Assembly (NCBI GenBank): GCA_019114645.1
Contig: DXFC01000293.1
Location: 1 to 5,690, forward strand
Source of the DNA: Candidatus Halomonas stercoripullorum
Lineage (GTDB): Bacteria > Pseudomonadota > Gammaproteobacteria > Pseudomonadales > Halomonadaceae
Reading direction: 5' to 3'
Length of the DNA stretch: 5,690 bases
How positions within the stretch are numbered: position 1 is the first letter of the stretch; each line of letters starts with the position of its first letter. Shown here in pieces: positions 1 through 5,171 of the stretch. A program made the position numbers and the translations under genes. Under the pieces are notes generated by a model that was not told where the DNA came from, did not search any database, and worked only from the letters and a program-made list of their open reading frames with translations.

Positions 1-79
1 TGGCGAGAAAAGTGCGACGGTGTTGACCACGGACCTTTCTCACGATTACGTCAGTATCAATGCCGATTATCGTAGCTGA
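1..79 (+). CDS. argJ: ArgJ C-terminus (glutamate N-acetyltransferase / ornithine acetyltransferase), 5' partial
   Basis: Reading in frame from base 2 gives 25 residues ending at TGA 77-79. The end reads TTDLSHDYVSINADYRS, the highly conserved extreme C-terminus of bifunctional ArgJ, which moves the acetyl group from N-acetylornithine to glutamate in cytoplasmic arginine biosynthesis. Only this tail lies in the window, so the autocleavage site and active site cannot be checked. The next gene on the same strand is the Nudix fusion, 51 bases downstream, and no terminator is visible between them, so the two may be co-transcribed. The argJ-Nudix order is also known from Pseudomonas. The identification rests on a short but distinctive motif. 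Confidence 0.88.
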   Translation, partial: GEKSATVLTTDLSHDYVSINADYRS

Positions 80-122
80 GCAGAATATTACTTTCGCATC
101 ACTCGATGTGAGCCAAGCAGGT

Positions 123-127
123 AGGAG
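123..127 (+). promoter_or_regulatory. Shine-Dalgarno of the Nudix-ThiE gene
   Basis: AGGAG lies only 3 bases before ATG 131, 12 bases before ATG 140 and 15 before GTG 143. The spacing to 131 is short and to 140 is long, so the site does not settle the start cleanly. Homologues I recall begin close to the KRxVHVAAA stretch, which would favour 140 or 143. Confidence 0.5.
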
Positions 128-130
128 TCC

Positions 131-1099
131 ATGAGAGTAATGGTGAAGAGAAGGGTGCATGTGGCAGCAGCGGCCATTTTGAGTCGTGATGGCAAGCAGG
201 CTCTAATTGCGAGGCGCCCCTCAAATGTCGACCATGGTGGTTTGTGGGAGTTTCCCGGTGGCAAGCTGGCACCCTATGAGACTGGACTGGCAGGCCTCAA
301 ACGCGAGCTTCACGAGGAGTTGGGCGTGGAAATTCAGCGTGCCCAGCCACTGATTCGTATCCACCATGAGTATCCCGACAAACATATCTTGCTCGACGTC
401 TGGCAGATCCATGAGTTCAGTGGCGAGCCGTTCGGGCGCGAAGGACAGGCAGTGCGCTGGGTGCCACTTGAAGAGCTGACCAACTATCCCTTTCCCGCTG
501 CCAACCTGCCGATTCTGCAAGCGGTGATGTTGCCAACGGAATATCTCATTACCGCTGAGGAAAGCGACGAAGACATATTCGATGCCTGCCTGGAGCGAGC
601 GCTTGTAGAAGATGGAGTGCGTCTGGTGCAGCTACGGGCGAAGCGCCTTGATGAAGCCGCATATCTGGCACGTGCCGAGCGTGCCCTGGCCCTTTGCAGC
701 CGCTACTCAGCTCGGTTGCTGCTTAATGGTGAGCCGGCCCTGCTGGAGCAGATTGATGCCGACGGTATTCATCTCACCAGTGAGCGTTTGATGAGCCTGG
801 AGCGGCGCCCTATCGCTGAAGACAAATGGCTCGCGGCTTCGACCCACGATCGTCCGCAACTTGAGCAGGCCGCACGGGTGGGGTGCAATTTCGTCACGCT
901 TTCACCGCTGCGTACGACACCGTCTCACCCCGAAGTGGCTCCACTGGGTTGGCACGATTTCCAGGAGTTGGTAGAGCGTGCCGCCATGCCGGTGTTCGCA
1001 CTGGGCGGAATGACGCGTCATGACGCCAATCCCGCCCGTGCAGTAGGCGCTCAGGGGATCGCTTCGATTCGTGACTTCTGGAAAATGCCCAGCGCTTAA
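131..1099 (+). CDS. Nudix hydrolase fused to a thiamine-phosphate-synthase-like (ThiE/TenI) domain
   Basis: A 322-residue cytoplasmic protein with two domains. Residues about 8-130 form a MutT-type Nudix domain: the Nudix box at 44-66 is complete, with G44, E50, R58-E59, E62-E63 and G65, preceded by GGLWEFPGGK typical of MutT enzymes that hydrolyse oxidised nucleoside triphosphates such as 8-oxo-dGTP. Residues about 137-318 resemble ThiE/TenI barrels: VQLRAK (166-171), LLLNG (196-200), ADGIHL (210-215), a TTPSHP loop (262-267) and FALGGM (289-294). The ThiE half looks catalytically degenerate: the usual Asn-Asp metal motif is N199-G200 and the TxTK lysine is replaced by S265-H266. This architecture is a known gammaproteobacterial family; MutT-like sanitising activity is inferred, and the role of the second domain is unknown. 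The start could be ATG 131, ATG 140 or GTG 143. The stop overlaps the convergent aguB stop by 4 bases. Confidence 0.9.
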   Translation: MRVMVKRRVHVAAAAILSRDGKQALIARRPSNVDHGGLWEFPGGKLAPYETGLAGLKRELHEELGVEIQRAQPLIRIHHEYPDKHILLDVWQIHEFSGEPFGREGQAVRWVPLEELTNYPFPAANLPILQAVMLPTEYLITAEESDEDIFDACLERALVEDGVRLVQLRAKRLDEAAYLARAERALALCSRYSARLLLNGEPALLEQIDADGIHLTSERLMSLERRPIAEDKWLAASTHDRPQLEQAARVGCNFVTLSPLRTTPSHPEVAPLGWHDFQELVERAAMPVFALGGMTRHDANPARAVGAQGIASIRDFWKMPSA

Positions 1100-1998
1100 T
1101 CCCTGTAGCGTCGAGTGAGATCGCCGTAGGCATCGATGCGGCGGTCACGCAGATAGGGCCAGATGCGTCGCACGTCTTCACCACGACTCATGTCCACCGT
1201 TGCGAGCACAAGCTCGGCCTCGGTGCCGGCATGTGCCAGTAGTTCGCCCTGGGGACCGGCGATGAAGCTGCCACCCCAGAAGTCGATGCCGGCGGCAGCC
1301 CCGGAGTGGTCCGGTTCGTGGCCCACCCGATTGGCGACGATAACCGGCAAACCATTGGCCACAGCATGGCTGCGTTGAATCAGAGTCCAGGCATCCTGCT
1401 GGCGCGCCTTCTCGGCATCGTCATCGTTTGGATCCCAGCCGATAGCGGTGGGGTAGAGCAGCAATTCCGCTCCGGCCAGGGCCATCAGACGCGCTGCTTC
1501 GGGATACCATTGATCCCAACAGACCAATAATCCCAGCCGGCCCACCGAGGTATCGATGGGCTGGAATCCCTGCTCGCGGTTGTCGTCCTGATCACCCGGT
1601 GTGAAGTAGAACTTCTCGTAAAAACCGGGATCGTCGGGGATATGCATCTTGCGATAGATACCTGCCTGGCCCTGTGCGCGGTCATAAACCACGGCGGTGT
1701 TATGGTAGAGACCCGGCGCCCGGCGCTCGAACAGCGAGCCTACCAGGACGATATCGAGCTCGGCGGCGAGAGCGGCCAGGCGTTGACCGGTAGGGCCATC
1801 CAGAGGTTCGGCCAGGTCGAACAGTTCTGTGCTTTCGTACTGACAGAAGTAGTGAGTGGCATGCAGTTCCTGGAGCATGACCAACTCGGCCCCTTGCGCT
1901 GCCAGTTCGCGAATACCCGCTTCGCTCTCGCTCAGGCTGCGGGCTTTATCCGGCCAGGCTTGTTGCTGGACCAGACCGACTTTCAAGATACGGGGCAT
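1096..1998 (-). CDS. aguB: N-carbamoylputrescine amidase
   Basis: A 300-residue carbon-nitrogen hydrolase (nitrilase superfamily) that hydrolyses N-carbamoylputrescine to putrescine, CO2 and ammonia, the last step of the agmatine route. The catalytic triad is visible: E44 in MLQELHATHY, K117 in YRKMHIPDDPGFYEKF, and C160 in LLVCWDQWYPEAAR; the CWDQWYPE context is characteristic of AguB within the superfamily. Length is normal and there is no signal peptide, so it is cytoplasmic. The start at 1998 is supported by AAGGAG seven bases upstream and by the MPRILKVGLVQQ beginning of the family; an in-frame upstream extension to 2097 reads as non-family sequence inside aguA and is rejected. Its start lies inside the end of aguA (16-base overlap), which suggests translational coupling. 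The 3' end overlaps the convergent Nudix gene by the four bases TTAA. Confidence 0.95.
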   Translation of the reverse strand: MPRILKVGLVQQQAWPDKARSLSESEAGIRELAAQGAELVMLQELHATHYFCQYESTELFDLAEPLDGPTGQRLAALAAELDIVLVGSLFERRAPGLYHNTAVVYDRAQGQAGIYRKMHIPDDPGFYEKFYFTPGDQDDNREQGFQPIDTSVGRLGLLVCWDQWYPEAARLMALAGAELLLYPTAIGWDPNDDDAEKARQQDAWTLIQRSHAVANGLPVIVANRVGHEPDHSGAAAGIDFWGGSFIAGPQGELLAHAGTEAELVLATVDMSRGEDVRRIWPYLRDRRIDAYGDLTRRYRD

Positions 1999-3056
1999 GT
2001 GGAGACTCCTTGCTGTCTTGCGGTGTTCAGGCTGCCCTGGGGGAGCTGCATGGTCAGGCAGTGCAAGCTGCCGTGCTGGCGAATCACACTGGTGCAATCG
2101 ATAGGCACAATGTCACGACCGGGAAAGGCCTCGCCCAGTGCCATCAGGGCGCGGGTGTCAGCGGCATCGCCATAGACTGGTACGAGCACGGCAGAGTTCA
2201 CGATCAAAAAGTTGGCATAGGTGGCCGGCAGGCGGTGACCATCTTCCGGGTCAAAGCAGGGCTGTGGCCAGGGCAGGGGAATCAGGCGGTAAGGCTCACC
2301 ATCAGCGCGGCGAAATGCCTTGAGTTCGGCCTCCATGGCGGCCAGGGCCTGATAGTGCGGATCGCTCTCGTCATCACAGCGTACATAGGCAATGGTAGCC
2401 GGATCACAGAAGCGTGCCAGAGTATCGATATGGCTGTCAGTGTCGTCGCCTTCAAGATGGCCGTTGGCCAGCCATAACACCCGCTTGATGCCGAAGTCGG
2501 CTGCCAGCAATGCCTCCAGCGCTTCGCGATCCAGTTGTGGATTGCGGTTGGGGTTAAGCAGGCAGGCTTCGGTGGTGAGCAGGGTGCCTGCGCCATCACT
2601 TTCGATGGCACCGCCTTCGAGTACGATATTACGGCGCTCGACCGGGCAAGCGTAAGCACCGGCCGCAGCCAGGCACTGGGTCAGGCGGTTATCGCGCTGT
2701 GCTTCGAACTTGCCGCCCCAGCCGGTAAATACATAGTCGAGCAAAGTTATTGCACCGTTGCGTTCAACGGCAATGGGGCCGTGGTCGCGGGTCCAGGTGT
2801 CGTCCGCTTCGGCAGAATATAGGTGCAAGCGTGAAGCTTCGACACCGAGCCTGACGAAGCGCTGTATCAGCTCATGGCGAAGTGATTCGTCGGGCACCGC
2901 AATCAGTACCGGTTGGTAACGCGCAATGGCCACCACTATCGTTTCCATGGTGGCTTCGATACGCTCGAACAAAGGGGCCCAGTCACTGTCAGGGCTGGGC
3001 CAGGTGAGCTGAACGGCGTCTTGCGGATACCATTCGGGAAGCAGGCGATTGGCCAT
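1983..3056 (-). CDS. aguA: Agmatine deiminase (PF04371, Porphyromonas-type peptidylarginine deiminase family)
   Basis: A 357-residue protein of the guanidino-modifying superfamily that converts agmatine to N-carbamoylputrescine and ammonia. Recognisable motifs in order: RLLPEWYPQDAVQLTWP (4-20), DDTWTRDHGPIAV (85-97), GWGGKF (112-117), LEGGAIESDG (146-155), CLLNPNRNP (165-173), GHLEGDDTDSHID (199-211, probable catalytic H209), YANFLIVN (280-287) and HGSLHC with probable nucleophile C333. No signal peptide is seen, so secreted peptidylarginine deiminase activity is unlikely; the overlapping aguB downstream argues strongly for agmatine as substrate. The motifs TWTRDHGP and QHGSLHC differ from the WVRDTGPT and GGGNIHC forms I recall in Pseudomonas AguA. 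The start at 3056 gives the family N-terminus; its Shine-Dalgarno is weak (a GAGAC-like sequence about nine bases upstream). A 25-codon in-frame extension to 3131 is possible but has no family resemblance. Confidence 0.9.
   Translation of the reverse strand: MANRLLPEWYPQDAVQLTWPSPDSDWAPLFERIEATMETIVVAIARYQPVLIAVPDESLRHELIQRFVRLGVEASRLHLYSAEADDTWTRDHGPIAVERNGAITLLDYVFTGWGGKFEAQRDNRLTQCLAAAGAYACPVERRNIVLEGGAIESDGAGTLLTTEACLLNPNRNPQLDREALEALLAADFGIKRVLWLANGHLEGDDTDSHIDTLARFCDPATIAYVRCDDESDPHYQALAAMEAELKAFRRADGEPYRLIPLPWPQPCFDPEDGHRLPATYANFLIVNSAVLVPVYGDAADTRALMALGEAFPGRDIVPIDCTSVIRQHGSLHCLTMQLPQGSLNTARQQGVSTCPVS
2006..2011 (-). promoter_or_regulatory. Shine-Dalgarno of aguB
   Basis: On the minus strand AAGGAG sits seven bases before ATG 1998, inside the last codons of aguA. 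It is the strongest ribosome binding site in the window and decides the aguB start over the longer in-frame alternative. Confidence 0.8.
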
Positions 3057-3110
3057 GGGCGACGTCTCGTAGGTTGCGCTGTAGCGCGATGACAAGGAAT
3101 GAGTCGGCGC

Positions 3111-3139
3111 AATGTAGGCGCGCTTTGACAATGTTGCAA
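3111..3139 (-). promoter_or_regulatory. Putative sigma-70 promoter of aguA-aguB
   Basis: On the minus strand TTGCAA (3139-3134) and TACATT (3116-3111) are separated by exactly 17 bases, each matching four of six consensus positions. Transcription would start near 3104, leaving a leader of about 48 bases before ATG 3056. The prediction is from sequence pattern only. The -35 box coincides with one arm of the symmetric TGCA element at 3134-3159. Confidence 0.35.
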
Positions 3140-3159
3140 GCCCGTGCAGAGCCGTGCAA
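3134..3159. promoter_or_regulatory. Symmetric, 10-base-phased TGCA element (candidate operator)
   Basis: TGCA occurs at 3135-3138, 3145-3148 and 3155-3158, one per DNA helical turn. The outer copies extend to TTGCA and TGCAA and are inverted around the centre of the middle copy, giving a 26-base element with two-fold symmetry at its ends and middle. CCGTGCA is also a direct repeat at 3142 and 3152. It lies between divergent aguA and lolC and overlaps the predicted aguA -35 box. Phased symmetric sites are typical of dimeric repressors, but no regulator gene is in the window, so function is inferred. Confidence 0.3.
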
Positions 3160-3185
3160 AAAACCGTACCATGGCATCCTCTGAC

Positions 3186-3190
3186 AAGGA
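3186..3190 (+). promoter_or_regulatory. Shine-Dalgarno of lolC
   Basis: AAGGA lies five bases before ATG 3196 and eight before ATG 3199. It supports a start at one of these paired ATG codons and argues against the upstream in-frame GTG 3154. Confidence 0.65.
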
Positions 3191-3195
3191 ACGCG

Positions 3196-4440
3196 ATGAT
3201 GCTCGACCGCCTGCCACTGCTGATCGGATTACGCTACGTGCGCGCCAAGCGCCGTAACCATTTCATATCCTTCATATCACTCACCTCCATGCTGGGCCTG
3301 ATGCTGGGCGTGGCGGTGCTGATTCTCGTGCTCTCGGTGATGAACGGCTTTGATTACGAGCTGCGTACGCGCATTCTCGGGATGGTGCCGCACACCAAGA
3401 TCGAATCGCCTAGCGGCCTGGTTGAATGGGAAGCCTTGGCCGAACAGCTGATGCAGCGTGAGCGGGTGATCGGTGCGGCTCCCTATGTCGAGCAGCAGGG
3501 CATGTTCTCGTCGGCCGGGCGTAACGAAGGGGCCATGGTCAACGGCATCCATCCCGAGTGGGAGGATCGTGTTTCGATCATTGGCGAGAACTTGCGTCAG
3601 GGCAGTCTTGATGACTTGCAGCCAGGTGAATGGAACATTGTGCTGGGCTCGCTGCTGGCACGCCATCTGGGGGTGGGGGTGGGCGACCGTGTGACCCTGC
3701 TGGTACCCGAGGCCTCGATCACCCCGGCGGGTGTTTTCCCCCGACTCAAGCGCTTTACCGTGAGCGGTATCTTCAGTGTCGGGGCCGATCTCGACGCCAA
3801 TCTGGCGTATGCCAATATCGAAGACATGCAAACCCTGGCGCGTCTAGGCGATGCCGTAGGGGGGTTGCGTCTGGAACTGGATGACCTGTTCGTGGCCGGC
3901 AGCGAGACGCGTTCCATTATCAACGAGCTGGGGGCCGGCTACCGCGGCATTGACTGGACCTTCTCCCATGGCAACCTGTTTCAAGCGATCCAGATGGAGA
4001 AGCGGATGATCGGACTGCTGCTCACCGTCATCATTGCGGTGGCGGCGTTCAATATCGTCTCCACCTTGGTGATGGTGGTGACCGACAAGCACGCCGACAT
4101 TGCCATTCTGCGCACAATCGGAGCCACACCACGCTCCATCATGGGCATCTTTGTGGTGCAGGGGCTGGCGATTGGTGTGATTGGTATTGCCATCGGTGTG
4201 GTGCTGGGCATTTTGCTGGCGCTGACCATTTCCGATCTGATTGGCTGGGTGGAGTCGCTGTTGGGGATCCAGTTCCTGGATGCCGGTGTTTACTTTATCA
4301 GCAACCTGCCGTCGCGCTTGCATTGGGCAGATGTGCGCGACATTGTCGCTGCCGCCTTTGGCCTGACCTTCCTCTCGACTCTCTATCCGGCCTGGCGCGC
4401 CTCGCGTGTACAGCCCGCCGAGGTACTGCGCTATGAGTAA
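3196..4440 (+). CDS. lolC: Lipoprotein-releasing ABC transporter permease, LolC/LolE (LolF-like) family
   Basis: A 414-residue inner-membrane protein that, with the LolD ATPase, extracts outer-membrane-destined lipoproteins and hands them to the periplasmic chaperone LolA. The N-terminus carries the family hallmark RAKRRNHFISFISLTSMLG (16-34), leading into membrane segment 1 (about 26-49), followed by NGFDYELRTRILGM. A large periplasmic domain (about 50-270) includes the loop EASITPAGVFPRLKRF (172-187), which corresponds to the LolC Hook that contacts LolA. Segments 2-4 lie at about 271-295, 315-345 and 381-400. The cytoplasmic stretch DKHADIAILRTIGATPRSI (297-315) matches the coupling helix of MacB/FtsX-type permeases, and the C-terminus YPAWRASRVQPAEVLRYE is diagnostic. 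Length equals that of E. coli LolE. The start is 3196 or 3199 (adjacent ATGs). No lolE follows lolD, so this may be the only Lol permease, working as a homodimer; that is inference. Its promoter is not obvious. Confidence 0.95.
   Translation: MMLDRLPLLIGLRYVRAKRRNHFISFISLTSMLGLMLGVAVLILVLSVMNGFDYELRTRILGMVPHTKIESPSGLVEWEALAEQLMQRERVIGAAPYVEQQGMFSSAGRNEGAMVNGIHPEWEDRVSIIGENLRQGSLDDLQPGEWNIVLGSLLARHLGVGVGDRVTLLVPEASITPAGVFPRLKRFTVSGIFSVGADLDANLAYANIEDMQTLARLGDAVGGLRLELDDLFVAGSETRSIINELGAGYRGIDWTFSHGNLFQAIQMEKRMIGLLLTVIIAVAAFNIVSTLVMVVTDKHADIAILRTIGATPRSIMGIFVVQGLAIGVIGIAIGVVLGILLALTISDLIGWVESLLGIQFLDAGVYFISNLPSRLHWADVRDIVAAAFGLTFLSTLYPAWRASRVQPAEVLRYE
4420..4424 (+). promoter_or_regulatory. Shine-Dalgarno of lolD
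   Basis: GAGGT lies eight bases before ATG 4433, within the last codons of lolC. It fixes the lolD start at the ATG that overlaps the lolC stop, rather than the in-frame ATG at 4406. Confidence 0.65.
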
Positions 4441-5167
4441 TGCAGCCAGCGAAAACCATGAGAGCCCCGTGCAGTATACCGCCGGTGGCAAGGTGATGTT
4501 GGCGTGCCGTGACCTGACACGGATCTATCGGGAAGGGCCGCAGGATGTCACCGTGCTCGATGGTCTGGCGCTGGAGGTGCGCGCCGGAGAGCGGGTGGCG
4601 ATTGTCGGTAGCTCGGGCTCGGGCAAGACCACGCTACTCAACCTGTTGGGTGGTCTTGATCGCCCTACTTCGGGAGAAGTAATCATCGCCGGCGAATCCT
4701 TGCTGGATCTGGGCGAAGCGGCGCTGGGGAGATTTCGCAACCGGCATATCGGTTTTGTCTATCAGTTCCACCATTTGCTGGCCGAATTCACGGCGCTGGA
4801 GAACGCGGCGCTGCCGCTGATCGTGCGCGGTCAGCGCAAGCGTGTGGCTGAAGAGCGGGCGCGGGAGTTATTGACCAAGGTTGGTATTGCCCAGCGCGCC
4901 GATCACAAGCCTGGCGAACTCTCGGGCGGTGAGCGCCAGCGCGTGGCGATCGCCCGGGCACTGGTGACCGATCCCAGTCTGGTGCTGATGGACGAACCCA
5001 CCGGCAACCTGGATCAGGGGACTGCGGCAAGCATCCTGGCGCTGATGGATGAGCTGGCCCGCACGACTGAATGTGCTTTTGTGATTGTCACGCATGATCC
5101 TTCATTAGCTGCGCATCAGGATCGGGTGATGCGGCTGGATAGCGGACGTCTTGCCGAGCAATCCTGA
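4433..5167 (+). CDS. lolD: Lipoprotein-releasing system ATP-binding protein LolD
   Basis: A 244-residue ABC ATPase that powers lipoprotein release by the Lol permease at the cytoplasmic face of the inner membrane. All nucleotide-binding motifs are intact: Walker A GSSGSGKTT (59-67), Q-loop Q111 in FVYQFHHLL, ABC signature LSGGE (163-167), Walker B LVLMDE (183-188), D-loop GNLD (191-194) and switch H221 in VTHD. The FVYQFHHLLAEFTALEN stretch (108-124) is characteristic of LolD as opposed to MacB or FtsE relatives. The first 20 or so residues (MSNAASENHE onward) are a variable, polar lead-in before the ACRDLTRIYREG start of the domain. The ATG overlaps the lolC stop by eight bases (ATGAGTAA), indicating translational coupling. 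The next gene converges only 4 bases after the stop, so the operon ends here without lolE. Confidence 0.95.
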   Translation: MSNAASENHESPVQYTAGGKVMLACRDLTRIYREGPQDVTVLDGLALEVRAGERVAIVGSSGSGKTTLLNLLGGLDRPTSGEVIIAGESLLDLGEAALGRFRNRHIGFVYQFHHLLAEFTALENAALPLIVRGQRKRVAEERARELLTKVGIAQRADHKPGELSGGERQRVAIARALVTDPSLVLMDEPTGNLDQGTAASILALMDELARTTECAFVIVTHDPSLAAHQDRVMRLDSGRLAEQS

Positions 5168-5171
5168 TCAA

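Noticed and set aside
80..130. Promoter or hairpin in the argJ-Nudix gap
   Set aside because: A TATTAC at 86-91 has no acceptable -35 partner, and TCAC-TCGAT-GTGA is only a four-base-pair stem. I see nothing supportable beyond the ribosome site.
1999..2097. 33-codon N-terminal extension of aguB from ATG 2097
   Set aside because: The residues are proline- and histidine-rich, translated from an alternate frame of aguA, and the strong AAGGAG points to ATG 1998.
3125..3130. Perfect TTGACA on the plus strand as the -35 box of a lolC promoter
   Set aside because: At spacings of 16-18 bases the would-be -10 hexamers (such as AGAGCC) bear no resemblance to TATAAT. The TACCAT at 3167-3172 is too far away to pair with it.
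3057..3131. 25-codon N-terminal extension of aguA from ATG 3131
   Set aside because: The extension has no family resemblance and would place the predicted promoter inside the coding region; the family N-terminus begins at 3056.
3154..3195. N-terminal extension of lolC from GTG 3154
   Set aside because: No Shine-Dalgarno precedes it, the 14 extra residues are not family-like, and the paired ATGs at 3196/3199 have AAGGA at workable spacing.
3844..4491. Long open antisense frame opposite lolC and the lolD start
   Set aside because: The predicted protein is rich in His, Gln and Asn with no domain pattern; it is the expected mirror of a GC-rich coding strand. The same holds for 3277-3831.
4964..5170. 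Terminator hairpin at the lolD stop (CTGAT-CA-ATCAG)
   Set aside because: The stem is five base pairs with a two-base loop, AT-rich, and lacks a following U-run on either strand.
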